From positions 46,465,364 through 46,529,363 of the forward strand of contig NC_030382.2 of assembly GCF_001625215.2 (NCBI RefSeq): DNA of 64,000 nucleotides, written 5' to 3'. Below are positions 35,649-48,300 of the stretch, piece after piece. The number at the start of each line of letters is the position of its first letter. The stretch's first letter is position 1. This DNA comes from Daucus carota subsp. sativus. Lineage: Eukaryota; Streptophyta; Magnoliopsida; Apiales; Apiaceae. The notes below the pieces were generated by a model. That model saw only the letters and a list, made by a program, of their open reading frames with translations, was not told the origin of the DNA and made no database searches. Position numbers and translations under genes: made by a program.

Positions 35649-36380
35649 CAGGGGTGAGCATCGGGCAGTTTGGGCGGTTTGAAGGGTCTAAACCAAACCA
35701 AACCAAACCGTAATAATCGGTTATTCAAAATCTCAATCCAAAATCAAACCATTATGTTTAAAATCCAGACCAAACCAATCCGTTTAAAACGGTTCGGTTC
35801 GGTTTGGTTTCGGTTTAAACCGTTTTTTATATGTAAAACAAAATTAGCAACAAAATTAAATTTTAACTTGAAAAATAAGGAATGAAAAATTCAATTTATA
35901 TTTTCTATTTAATCATATTTAAAGAGGATACAAGAATATATTAGCTTGATAGATAAAAAGAGACGGAAGAAAAGAAAAAATGTGATTCGTATACTTTTAT
36001 AAAAATATAAATAAAAAGAAAGGAAACATTATACATACATCGAAATTAATATCATAAAATAGAATAAATAATATTTTTATAAAGAAATTTTTTACTAGGA
36101 TACCTTTTATATGTTTAAGATTTATATTTTTTCGTAGATTATAATTTTATTTTTAATAATACATTATAAGTACATGTATATTAATATTTAAATTTACACA
36201 TTCGGTTCGGTTCGGATTTATCGGTTGGTTTGGAGGTAAAAACCGAAACCAAACCGAAATAATTCGGTTTTTATAATTTAAAACCATAACCAAACCAAAC
36301 CGTTATTAAACCGTTAAATTCGGTTTGGACGGATTGGATCGGCCGGTTTCGGTCGGTTCGGAGAATTTTTCTCACCTTAT
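35649..36380. mobile_element. Probable non-autonomous hAT-like element with CGGTT-rich ends
   Basis: The element runs from CAGGGGTGAGCATCGGGC to a right end TTTTTCTCACCTTAT, which gives only a short imperfect inverted repeat (AGGGGTGAG / AAGGTGAG). Both subterminal regions, about 35700-35830 and 36195-36360, are dense with 'cggttcggtttggtt' and its complement, and the centre is AT-rich. This organisation is common in plant hAT MITEs. I could not fix a target-site duplication, so ends and family are tentative. It separates the tRNA gene from the GDSL gene. Confidence 0.6.
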
Positions 36381-36438
36381 ATGACAATCTCCTCCTACTC
36401 CAAAGCCTCAACATTTGTTTTTACATTAACATACATTC

Positions 36439-38367
36439 ATGGACTCTCACAAGCTTCCCACACACTTTTTCACACTTGTTCTTGTTTTTTTGCTTCCAAA
36501 TTCATTCCTGTGTCGGAACCACTGTGACTTCCCGGCTATATTTAATTTTGGTGACTCAAATTCCGATACCGGTGGATTATCAGCGGCGTTTGGACAGGCC
36601 CCTCCACCACATGGTGAGACCTTTTTTCATGCCCCTGCAGGCAGATACAGTGATGGTCGTCTTGTAATTGATTTTATAGGTAATGCTTTCATTTTTTATT
36701 GCTTCTTGAAATTTAAAGCACTCATCTTTCTCATGAATTGTCAGATGCATAAATTTTAATAATGCTGATTTGATTTCTTCACAATTTTGTCTCTCCCGTT
36801 GTTGCCTTATCAGTTGGAAACTAGAATCACTTATGGGTTCGCAACAATTTTTGTTAAAATTAGGAATAGGGTGAAGAGTACAACTGAACAAGACTTTACA
36901 AGTTATGTCAGTTTCAGAGGGCACTATGTATGATGTATCTAGATTATCTGTGAGGTCACTATGTGTAACATGTTGATCTGTTATTTCAGCGGAGAATTTG
37001 ACATTACCATATCTTAGTGCATACCTTGACTCTATTGGTTCAAACTTCAGTCACGGAGCCAATTTTGCGACAGCTGGCTCAACTATTAGACCTCAAAATA
37101 CAACCAAGTCCCAGAGTGGCTTCAGTCCGATCTCATTAGATGTGCAGTCTGTTCAATTTTCTGATTTTTATTCAAGATCTCAGATAGCTAGGCAAAAGGG
37201 TATGCAAGATGTAGCCAATTGTGCTACTTCTACTGTTATTGCCAATTACTTGAGTAATATAACAATTCTTGTCCTGTTTCGTCTGCACAGGAGCTGTATT
37301 TCAAAGCCTGTTACCAGAAAAGGGTGATTTTTCTCGTGCATTGTACACCTTTGACATTGGCCAAAATGATCTCACTGCTGGTTACAAGCTTAACTTGTCA
37401 ACAGAACAAGTCAAGGCATATGTTCCTGATGTCTTGGCTCAGTTTACAAATGTCATCAAGGTGAGAATGCAGCTACAAGTTCAGTTATTCTTTGCTAAAT
37501 TCCATATTCTTATGAGTTAACAATGATCCCATAATACATTACAGTAATCTATAAATGTATACACAGAACATATATGCTCAAGGCGCAAGATCATTCTGGA
37601 TTCATAATACTGGACCTGTGGGATGCCTACCTTATGTTATGGACAGGTTTCCAATCACAGCTGCTCAGGTGGATAAATTTGGTTGTGCCAGTCCATTCAA
37701 CAATGTAGCTCAGTTTTTCAACCATAAACTGAAGGAAGCCGTACATCTACTTAGGGAGGAACTCCCTTTAGCTGCAATAACTTATGTTGATATCTACACA
37801 GTAAAGTACTATCTTATCAGCCACGCAAAGAAGCTCGGTAATTTTCTTTCAAACTTCATGACCTGATAATCTGATACATAGTGACACTTATCTGTAGTTT
37901 GTCACCAGAACGTGCTGAACTTTCGCCAATAATCTACATTTGTATTCACTATGTTTCCCAAAAGGTGCAAATATTGAAGAGGAGAAACCCGTGTTAATTT
38001 CTTATGTTTCCTGAGCATTTATAGGAGAAAGCCTCCATATGCATATAATTCTAGTTTATAAGTATGATTGAACTTACAACTACAAAATGCATATATGACA
38101 GGATTCAAGAACCCTTTTTCAGCTTGTTGTGGTCATGGTGGAAAGTATAACTACAACATGTTCATAAAATGTGGGAGCAAGCATATAGTAAATGGCAAAG
38201 AGACAGTGCTTGCAAAGTCTTGCAAAGACCCATACCATCGGATTAGCTGGGATGGAACTCACTTCACTGAGGCAGCAAACAAGTGGATATTCAACAAAAT
38301 TGTTGATGGATCATATTCGGATCCTCCTATTCCATTAAAGCTAGCTTGCAAGAGGACGGGCCACTAA
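36439..38367 (+). CDS. GDSL esterase/lipase (secreted SGNH hydrolase)
   Basis: Five exons: 36439-36679, 36990-37199, 37291-37460, 37567-37837, 38102-38367. All are GT-AG and in phase, giving 385 residues, a usual length for plant GDSL esterases. A hydrophobic signal peptide covers residues 1-25 ([16 protein letters not shown]). Block I is [12 protein letters not shown] with catalytic Ser40. Block III is GQND with Asn176. Block V is DGTH with Asp348 and His351. Other family motifs are [23 protein letters not shown] and CCGHGG. The full catalytic set implies an active secreted hydrolase acting on an ester or acetyl substrate in the wall or apoplast. The closest group I recall is the ENOD8/FXG1 clade (At1g67830, At3g26430). 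The real substrate cannot be read from sequence. Confidence 0.93.
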
Positions 38368-38447
38368 GTGACATGTCATTTGCTCTTGTTACTTTGAGGA
38401 ATTTAAACCTTATGGATATGAGAAATGTGTTTAATTCACTTTAGATT

Positions 38448-38585
38448 GCGCTTGGAAACATGTATTTCATTTCAAATTTTGGATTTCAAATGACATGATT
38501 TCAAGTGTCATTTCAAATTCTCATCTTTATACTACTATTTGAATGTCTAGGATTTCAAATGAAATCCAAGTTTCCAAACAGGCTC
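38448..38585. mobile_element. Short inverted-repeat MITE after the GDSL gene
   Basis: About 138 bp run from GCGCTTGGAAACATGTATTT to a right end that reads inward as GAGCCTGTTTGGAAACTTGG. Both arms continue into 'atttcatttcaaat'. It is a small foldback with alternating 'atttcaaatgaaat' blocks, probably hAT-derived. No target duplication was confirmed. Confidence 0.6.
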
Positions 38586-40347
38586 TTACTAGCGCAAAGA
38601 ACAATAGAGTGTTTTTATGCAGATTTTTTTTAAATCTTGGCTGGGGTCATATATGAACTATCCCTACCCAACACAAGCAACTACAAGAGCACCGGATGAT
38701 AATCCCTTTTTGTCAATGCTTATATAGTAATTTGGTGTCCTTAGGTTTCATCTTCTTTTGGTTTATCAGATAAATCTTTTGAGTATTGGATGAAGTATTC
38801 GTATGCACTAGCAAAATAATTTACAAACTTTCCGTCCACCCTGACTTGGCCTCTTAAGTTTCATGTTCATTTAGTTTGCTACTAAGAGCTGTTGGTACTT
38901 AGATAGAAAGCTTTCAAGTTCACTACCAATATAGTTCATCGTTCTTGCATTCATTCATGATATATTTTTGGACATTGCAATTGAGATTTCATATTTATAC
39001 CAAGTAGTTCCTTCCAGCCTTGGGTGGAAGACTTTTTATTTTCACAATGTAAATCATCCACGTTTTCTTTCCGCTGCTTGATAATAATTTATGTGGATGA
39101 TTTCTGTTGTGAAATGCATTTTCCATCCATTGAGTAATGATATATGTCCTTCACTTGGCATAGCTGAGGTTTCATCTTCATATGATTTAGTGTTTTGTAT
39201 TTTCCAGTAATATTCTTTAGGCCTTCTTTTTTGAGATGCACGATTTTATTCATAGAACGCCTCTCCCAACAAGAAGAGACGAGCAGCAGTAGTACAAGTG
39301 TACAACTAAGAGCAACCTAACTTAGGAACAACCAACTGGACTAGATGCTACAATAATTATTGGAACAAGTCCGAAACATATAACTACAGACTTGCTCCTG
39401 ACTCCTGCCATGCTTCATTTGCTTCTTTCTTACTTTCTGCCACTGCAATTTTTGATTATTACTCCACTGCATTGCAATCGATGGAGTTGGGACTTTTTGC
39501 TCCCAAACCTTCAGATTAACCGGACAGTTATTAATTAAAACAATAATAAGAGGGTACTCGGTCGAGAAGTACTGATTGGTAGTTGCCACCAAACCGGTAT
39601 ATAATAGTTTCAAAAATAAAAACGAACGGGCATGTAATTATCTTTTTATCCACCTCCAGCACCAGAAAAAAGGGAATAGAAAATCTCTAAAGCCAAGTCA
39701 AATCCTGATAATTTTCCGTCGGTACGTCGCTAACAAAATCTTGATAGCCTAACTTAACGAAAAAGACAGTATTGGTCGCCTAACTTCGTTAACGATTTTA
39801 TCAGTAACTCCTTAATAATCAACATATTTTTGCTAGTTTTATACCGTAAAATGCATGTTGTATTTTTAATAACAGGCGGAAGGAGTATCAATTAAAATCT
39901 GAGAATATAAGAAACAGTCATTTTGTTAAAATGCTAAAGTCTATAAGCACAAAAACTTTAACTTAAGCATAATTTTACATTCGGATAACAATTATTAATT
40001 TAATATTTATCTTGGTATTTTCTCGAGCAGAGTTCAAAATTTTGAGAGATTTTATGAAAATAATTTTTCCACTTCAATAGTAAAAAGTTACAATTTCTAC
40101 ATATATTATGTCTAATCACTAATTGTTGTGAGATGAAATCGATTCAACGTCTCATATATGTTTCATGAATTTTTAAAAGAGAGAGATAAATTATAGTCGA
40201 TAATTGATAGAGATCAGTCGTTTCATCATAATTAGTTATTATTGATTTTTTGTTGGCAGAGCTTATACTGCACTCCCGAAAGGTTATCAGTAATCTGAAT
40301 ATGTTTATATGTAAATATATGATATTTATCTGATAATAAATAATAAA
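38586..40347. other. Intergenic region, no gene recognised
   Basis: AT-rich sequence. The minus strand around 39620-39230 has a 90-residue ORF (39341-39613) of no known family. It is followed by a GAATAAAAT motif and an A-rich stretch near 39230, which faintly resembles the 3' end of a retroposed transcript. I found no homology cue, repeat ends or coding motif to support that. Confidence 0.4.
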
Positions 40348-41862
40348 TCTATACTATACTATTAAAGCTGAAACATTAAAAGTTTGGTCGGTCGGTCGGT
40401 ACTTGGGCCAAAATACGGGCCTATCTATATAACCAATTATTCTGGTCCTATTTATATAAATAATTATTCTTTTTAATTTGGGTCAAAGTACGGGCCTATC
40501 TATATAACCAATTAATAATAATCCTTTTAAAACTGAAACATTAAAAGTTCGGTAGGTCAGTACTTGGGTCAAAATACGGGCCTATCTATATAACCAATTA
40601 TTCTTTTTAATTTGGGCCATAGTACGGGCCTATCTATATAACCAGATAATCCTTTTAATTGAAATATATTACTTTTTTATATTTTTGATTAAAAACTCAA
40701 TCTTCTAAAATAACATTGATAAACATGGTAATTACTTTTTTAACTAAAATATATTATCTTTTTATAAATTTTCCAACTAAAAAATTAATCTTTTACAATT
40801 AATACGGACATGGGCGACATATTTATACGTAAAAATGTGTGCCAAAAGTCTAAAAGTCAAATAATTAAAAATAGAAAGAGTATTATTATATTGGTCGGAC
40901 GGTCGGTACTTGGGCCGAAGTACGGGCCTATCTATCTATATAACCAATTATTCTTTTTAACTAAAATATATTATCTTTTATATATTTTTTAGATAAAAAA
41001 AACTCAATCTTCTAAAATAATATCAAGCAACATAGTAATTGTCTTTTTAATCAAAACGCTTTATCTTTTTTAGATTTTCTAACTAAAAAAACCGAGTTTT
41101 TACAATTAACACGGGCGCCATATATATAAAAATATAATATCATTAAATATAATTATTAATAAATAACATGTGATATAATTCAACCAAAATACATTAATAA
41201 CATTATTTTTAAATACTCTAATGATCTCATATTAAAAGAAATATTACAAATCTGTCATATACTATATATTATTACATTATTAAAGCCAAAAATAAAAATT
41301 CACTTGGTTGGTCAGTTAGTTGAGTTTGGTGAATCGTTTGGTATTCGACCCACGGAGCTCTTGAATTTATAACATGTTATAGTATATTTTTTATTATCAA
41401 TTAAACCAAAACATTAAATTTAGGTTAGTATGATGGGGAGGTATTTGGTTTCATGCGTATGTTTTATACCATATTACCAAAACATTAAATTTAGGTTAGT
41501 ATGATGGGGAGGTATTTGGTTTCATGCGTATGTTTTATACCATATTATTAATTATTAATAACGAAATATCAAAGGTTGATTGGTTAGTTTATATCTGAGT
41601 TTATAGGCCACCTTAAATTATAACATGTAAAAAAAAATATTTTAACATTCTCATTAAAATATATATGTTCGACCTAATTTTCAATTAGCCATTTGACGGA
41701 CTTAACTATGAAGAATTTATCCAACTGTTAAGTAAAAAATTTATTAAACCATGTTATTCTATCATAATTTTATTTTTACAATAAAATTAGGTAACTTTAA
41801 AATATATATAATAAAATAACAAATATGTTAACCGCCCGTGCATTGCACGGGTTATAAGCTAG
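40348..41862 (+). mobile_element. Non-autonomous Helitron
   Basis: The 1,515-bp element starts TCTATACTATACTATTAAAG. Near the 3' end it has the hairpin CCCGTGCATTGCACGGG, then TTATAAGCTAG. The flanks are A (40347) and T (41863), so it sits in an AT target without duplication. The 5' TC, 3' hairpin and terminal CTAG are Helitron hallmarks. Inside, a unit containing 'aatacgggcctatctatata' recurs at least five times between 40420 and 40940. A 71-bp unit is repeated exactly in tandem at 41405-41475 and 41476-41546. No Rep/helicase gene is present. Confidence 0.87.
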
Positions 41863-42126
41863 TATATTTTTAAAATTCATAAATGAGTATTGACATGCTC
41901 TCAAAATTTAGGGGATGACCCCTATCCATTTACAATCCGTTGTCGTGCTGTCTGGACAGTGAAGTTCGAACTTCCCAATTCCGAACTCGTGCACTTTCAT
42001 GAATTGATTTCATCTTTCATCGAATCTCCCAATCCACACGTCCGCAATGATAGATTGAGCCTCTAATTTATCAGGAATTTATGGTTGTTTATGTTTATCT
42101 CAAACTAAAAGTGGACACAGGAACTA

Positions 42127-42384
42127 CTCCCTCCGTCCCCTTTTACATGTCCATTATGCATTTCGAGGAGTCAAATTGACCAATTTTTGACTAAATATTA
42201 CAAATTATCTACTCATTATTTTTAAAATCTGAAAGTTGCGTATTAAAATACACTAAATGTACTTTCTATTGATATAATTTTTATTATTTTTCTCAATTAT
42301 CTGATACATGTAAAGTTCAGTCAAAATAAAATCAATTTGACTGGTCAAAAGTCAAAATGGACATGTAAAAAGGGACGGAGGGAG
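42127..42384. mobile_element. Stowaway-like MITE
   Basis: The 258-bp element has near-perfect terminal inverted repeats CTCCCTCCGTCCCCTTTTAC and (right, inward) CTCCCTCCGTCCCTTTTTAC, flanked by TA (42125-42126 and 42385-42386). It is non-coding. The highly similar ends suggest recent activity. Confidence 0.92.
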
Positions 42385-43105
42385 TATATTCTTATTTTTA
42401 ATTATGAACGGCCCAAGTTCAGACTTGTGCGTCCATATTTCACTAGACAAGTCAAGTCTATCAAATCACCCTTCACCTGCGTACTTTAGCTTCTAATTAA
42501 CCAACTTGTACTAATTTAGCTTCTAATTAACCAACTTGATACTAACTAATCTTTCCTCTCAAGTCGTGTAGAACTAGTTGTCTTGACTTAAGTTGGCAGA
42601 GTTAGGTGATTATTCGCTTAAGGTATAAAATATTTATTTATGTTATTAATAAATTATGAAATAGTCTCGTAATTAGAAAAATGACTTTAAGTTGAAAAAT
42701 AGTTAAAATCAAAAAAATTGTGATACAGAAAAAACTTATTTTACTCCAAAATAGAAAATTGTGACGTCGTTAGTTGTGTTTGTGAAAAAATTGTTTTTAA
42801 ATTTTTTATTTAAATGGAAAAATAAAAAATAATTTATATATTTCTTTCATATATATGTTAATATATGTATGAAAACAAAAATAACTGCCGATTTAAGATA
42901 TAGAATAACTTTCTCCTAACAAGGTATATTCACTCCACTACTTGGTTCTACTTTTAAAAGATTAAAAGTTATGTTAGTTATTAATTTTTTGTCAAAATCT
43001 TTGATCATGGTCTGCCAGATTAAATTGTTAAGGAGACCGGTGCCACTTTAATTTTACACAATTATTGCTAAACTTTGTCTTCAACGTATTGTTTAATTAT
43101 AATCA

Positions 43106-43286
43106 CTAGCCTTTAACCCGTGCGAAGCACGGACGGATATGTAGTTCCTAATTTATTATTTATTATTTATAATTTAAATTTTAACGTCATTTTATTAGTA
43201 TTTTAATATTAATAGATTGAATTTAATTAAATTATATTATTCAACTGAATATATTTCTCTCGATTACTTGAAAATTGACAAACCCT

Positions 43287-43329
<43 letters not shown>

Positions 43330-43823
43330 CATTTAATTCGAATTTAGTACATGTAGATTTAAAAATTAAAAAAATCAGAAAATTCATATCTTTTCCAAAC
43401 ATAGACGATCTTGTAATACATTTGAAAGATTCAGTAATCTAATCAATCGAATTTCAACATAATTCTGTAATCTTGATTTTTTTGATAAGAATTAGAAAGA
43501 GTTATGTAATGTGTGGTGTTTATATTGATATAACACGTTAAAGTTAAAAAAAGTTATATAAAACTTTTTGTTAAAAAAAGATATTCAAAATTATTATTTA
43601 TAATTTTATTTATAACATCATTATAATTTTTTAATGAAAATATTATATGATAAGGTATTGTTTGGAGTGTTTTTAGTATTTGAAACTGTTTAACAATGTA
43701 AGACTAATAGACTCCACATTTGTAGACTTGTAATACCAAAAGGAGAGTACCAAACCAAAAAATATAAATAAAACATAGGACTACAAATTATACCCATGTT
43801 GACTTATTATAGTATAGTATAGA
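43106..43823 (-). mobile_element. Second non-autonomous Helitron, same family, opposite strand
   Basis: Read on the minus strand, the 718-bp element starts TCTATACTATACTATAATAA and ends with the hairpin CCGTGCTTCGCACGG followed by GTTAAAGGCTAG. The flanks are A and T on that strand (43824 and 43105). Start, hairpin and CTAG end closely match the Helitron at 40348-41862, so both belong to one family. The interior is different, AT-rich and non-coding, with a (TA)n run at about 43291-43324. Confidence 0.83.
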
Positions 43824-43824
43824 T

Positions 43825-45367
43825 GGCATCAAATTAAAATTTGTCCGTGCGCTCACTATATTGATACAAATCCTTGGTCGATAAATGTCAAAGAATTAAA
43901 ATAATCTAGTTGATTACGTTATATTAGTTCTATTGCTGGTAGAATGTCAAACAATAGTTAACTATTTCCGAAAGCAATTAAAACTACTAGTAGCCAATAA
44001 TATCAAAGAAACGAATATATAATCCGCCGCGGAGTCGGCAACTATATGTTTGATAATATAAAAGAATCAAACCAAATTCCAACAAAAAAAAAACTGGTGG
44101 TAAAGTTTGAAGAAAATTCAAAAACAACAAACGTGGAGCACCACGATTCTTCTTCTACTCGAACATCTCTCCATCGCCAACTCTTTTAGTTTCTTTCATT
44201 CAGTTGCTACGACATATCAAGCAGCACGACTTTTTTATATTATAGTTTAAGTCCACTTATAAGGTATTCACATTGATTCCGTTTTGGTTTCTGTTTTTTC
44301 GCTTCAAGAAGCTACTTCTTTTGGTGATCTCAACAACAATACTTAAGCCCGTCGTAAGATTTTTCTGGGTTTTGCGTGTTCGAATTTAAGGTACCGTTTC
44401 TGTTTTTAATAACTATGTGTAAGAGTCGTTGTTCTTGAGCTAAGTTGCATTGTTTTTGTTTGTTTTCCTCTGTTTGTTTGAGCTGTCTGTGTACATGTAC
44501 CTGTTAACGTGTGGAACGGGGTTTGTGAATACTGGGATTAGAATTAGAATTGTCAAGGTGTGGCACATGAGTTTCTGTTTTAGTTGCGTAGGCTGTATTT
44601 GCGTTATTCGTGGAGTATTTTTGGGGTTGTATGGGAGAACATAGAGTAGGAACAAGTCATTGAATTGGTCGTGTGGAAACTTATAAGTCAATGTCTTTTG
44701 AGTACTATAAGAATAGAAAGAGGGGAACCATATTCTTGACAAGTTGCTAAGATTAGGACTTGCTAGTGGTTTCCGGTAGGGGATGCTAAAGGGGGAGGTT
44801 GTGGATTGTGATGCATCGTGTTCTACTTTTTCGAGCTTCCTGATTTCTTGACTGAACTGAGCTGTGTCGTGTAATCGCGATAAAACAACAGTATCTCCCC
44901 AACTTAGTTTTGAATCTATGTAAGTCAATTGTTTTAGCCTTGCTCTAGCCTCTTTAGGGATTTTTACGTCCTTGGGTAGGCACATGTCGCAGTCTCTAAT
45001 CGCGCATGCATGTTGCAGTTAGCAAGAAACAATCCAGGATATCTTTCTTGTCCTTGTACTATATATTTTACCGATCATTGTAGTAGGCGTAGCTAAAAGT
45101 ATGAATCTTGATTCTGTTATGCTTAAATTGTAGATGTTAAGAAATTTGCAATACCTTGGAATCCAGTTTTACTATGTTCTCTGTCCTACACTTCTACATG
45201 AGTATTTTAACTGTAATATGTTAATACATTTTGCTGACTGAAATCTATTGTATTTAGTTTCGCTACTGGCTTCCTTCCCAGCGGCCTTCATCTCTTCCAA
45301 AAAGGAGCTACAGGTTGCAACTTACGACACATAGCAGAGCAGCTCTCACACGCTATTTGGGTTGAGA
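43825..45367 (+). other. Upstream region and probable 5' leader of the DUF707 gene
   Basis: A CT-rich, leader-like segment at about 44140-44390 ends at a good donor (TTTAAG|GTACCG). A likely second leader exon runs from an acceptor near 45259 (TGTATTTAG|T) to the ATG at 45368, giving a leader intron of about 870 bp. The minus-strand ORF at 44440-44985 (181 residues) lies inside this intron and has no recognisable domain, so I do not call it a gene. Confidence 0.5.
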
Positions 45368-48300
45368 ATGAAGTATTTTAAGACTCTAGATTCCGTGAGG
45401 CACTTGGGTCACAGGTTTGCAACTTTAGGTTACTGCTGTAGTCAAAACAATGTAAGGTACTGTTTGGGGTTGCTGTTGCAGACAGCAACAACAGCTTTTT
45501 GCTGAAAAGCCGGTAAAAAACTGTTTGGTAAATCTAAAAGCAGCTTTCCCGAACAGCAGCTTTTAGCTGAAAAGCTGCTGTTAGAAAAAGCAGGTCCTCC
45601 CATGCTTTTAGAAAAAGCTGCTTTTCAGTTTTTGCAGAATGCTGTTATAGATTTCATTATAAAACCTCACCAAAATCATTATTATTTTTTATATTATAAC
45701 TCAAAATAAGTAAATTTCAAAAAATTACCAAACAGTTATCTGATTTCTACAACAGCACTTATTTTACCAGCACTTTTTCTGACAGCACAGCAATTTTTAA
45801 CAGCACTCCCAAACAGACCCTAAATCTTATTTTTAACACCTTAGCAAAAAAAAAAAACACAATGCAAATCATTCATTTTTTTTTTTGGAAGACTGATATC
45901 TTAGACCCGATTTTTCTTTGGCACAGTGAATTTTCTAAAAAACAAAATGAGAAAATGAGGCTAATCTTGATAACATTTATTGGAGTTGCTTTTGGCTTCT
46001 TGATGGGAGTATCATATCCTATACTTCTGGAAAATAAGGTATGTACGTGGACATATCATTCCAGTTTTCCTCTTCTACCTTCTATAATTACAAGTGCCTG
46101 CAGCTGCTGTCTTCAACCATTGAGCTCCAAATTTTAAAATTATTTTTGATTTGTCAATTGACAGATGACTCTTTCTACCATTGTTCTTCCTGATAATAGC
46201 ACTCATATTGAGACTCCAACAATCTCTCCGCAAGTAAAAGCTCAAGAGGTCAATGATGTGCGGAAGGTATATTATGTGTCACTATCAGAGGATACTGGTT
46301 TAGAAGTTTAAACTAAATGCTGTTATTAATTATAATTATATTTATTTATAATAATAATACTGGTTTAGATGCCTATTATAATTGTTTTTATTAATATAAA
46401 GAATTTACACTCATCCATGCCTGCATCCCTAATGAACTTATGCAGATTTGGGTCCCCTCGAATCCACAAGGTGCAGAAAGATTAGCGCCTGGTATCGTTG
46501 TACCTCATTCAGACCTTTATCTTCGCAGATTGTATGGTCACCCCAGTGAGGTAATTATCTGTTACCAGTACAATCTTATCACAAGAAAGCACTTGTAATC
46601 ATATAATAGAGTACCTGATATGAATAGCATGGGCTGATATGATCATTCTGTGGGAGTAGACATTATTATCTGAAAGTTAAGATTACATGGTGAAATGAAC
46701 ATAGCATTGTTGAAAGATACATAATTACCAAGAAAAATAAAAAAGATAGAGCTAATAAAAGTTTCTGGTTCTAAGCTATTGTAGTATTCACAAGTAAATG
46801 ATCTACTAGGATATAGAATCAAAATTATTCAAGTTTATTGTGTATTATAGCTTATTTTTTTGGAGTACTTGAAGGGTAAGACTATGAAATAGTGTAAATA
46901 AGAAATAATAGAGTTGTATTACTGTGAATTTTATCATCTTATCGTCATCTGAAAAAATTCTAGAACAAGTTTTACATGATTAAAAGTTTAAAGTTTGAGC
47001 AATCTGCCTTTTGCAGGACCTAAGTATCAAACCAAAGTATCTTGTGACGTTTACAGTTGGCTATAATCAGAGGCATAATATTGATGCTGCTGTTAAAAAG
47101 GTTAGCCTCTCTGTCTCCCTCAGTCCCCACCCTCCCTTTTTCCGCCCCCCCCCCCCCCCCCCCAACCCGAAAAAAGTGCTAATATGAATATAAATTTGCT
47201 TCCTCTGTTTAAATGTGCCTGTTGCAGTTCTCAGAGAACTTCACTATACTTCTGTTTCATTATGATAATCGAGCAAGCGAATGGGACCAATATGAATGGT
47301 CAAAGAAGGCTATCCATATAAGTGCCCTGAAGCAAACAAAGTGGTGAGTGACTATGAGAACGTTAACTTGATATTTTCTTCTTTTGTGCTAAGCTTTCTT
47401 TCATAGTTTTATACTGAACTCAATGACTTTTGTCCAAGGTGGTATGCCAAAAGATTCCTCCACCCTGATGTTGTTGCAGCTTATGACTACATATTTATAT
47501 GGGATGAGGATCTTGGTGTTCAAAATTTTACTGCTGAAGAGTAAGTTTTAGTATCAATAAGTTACAGTTTATAGCACAGCTCTTAGTTAATTAACTCTCC
47601 TTATAACTTGCTTCTGTCAGATACATTAAGCTTGTGAAGAAACACGGCTTGGAGATTTCACAGCCTGGTGTGGACCCTCGGAGAGGACTAACATGGAAAA
47701 TGACAAAGAGACTAGAAGATTCTGAAGTTCACAAGTAAGGGTGATATTTCTGAATGAGCAGACACCATTCACCTCATAGAGATGATAATAATAAAAACTG
47801 ACTGAAATCTAATTTTCTTTTCCTTTGTTTTACATTTTATAGGGAAACAGAGGAGAGACCGGGATGGTGTAAGGATCCTCATTTGCCACCCTGCGCAGGG
47901 TATGGATTTTCATTTTTTCACAATTTACTATATGATGTAGTTGTTTCACAAGGTAAATGCTAAAGGAATATGGATTTCTTTTCTCACTGACCTCTTCTGG
48001 TTGCAGGTTCGTGGAAATCATGGCCCCTGTATTTTCTAGAGAGGCATGGCGATGTGTGTGGCATATGATTCAGGTATTGGTTATAGATTTAAATTTACTC
48101 AGATGTGAGTGTTTCAGGAGTCCTAACCATTTTAGCCTTTACCTTCTAATGTTTACTCATTTTGATATGGCCTTGTAGAATGATTTGGTCCACGGCTGGG
48201 GTCTCGATTTGGCCCTTCAAAGATGTGTTGAGGTTAGCTTTAATCACCATCTATTTGTCTCTCTTGTTTATCTATATGTCGTTGGATCTGATTTTGTAAT

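Noticed and set aside
39230-39620. Possible retroposed transcript end on the minus strand
   Set aside because: A GAATAAAAT motif and an A-rich stretch alone are not enough; there is no coding match or target duplication.
44440-44985. 181-residue minus-strand ORF
   Set aside because: It lies in the probable leader intron of DUF707, has no known domain and no supporting splice or promoter signals.
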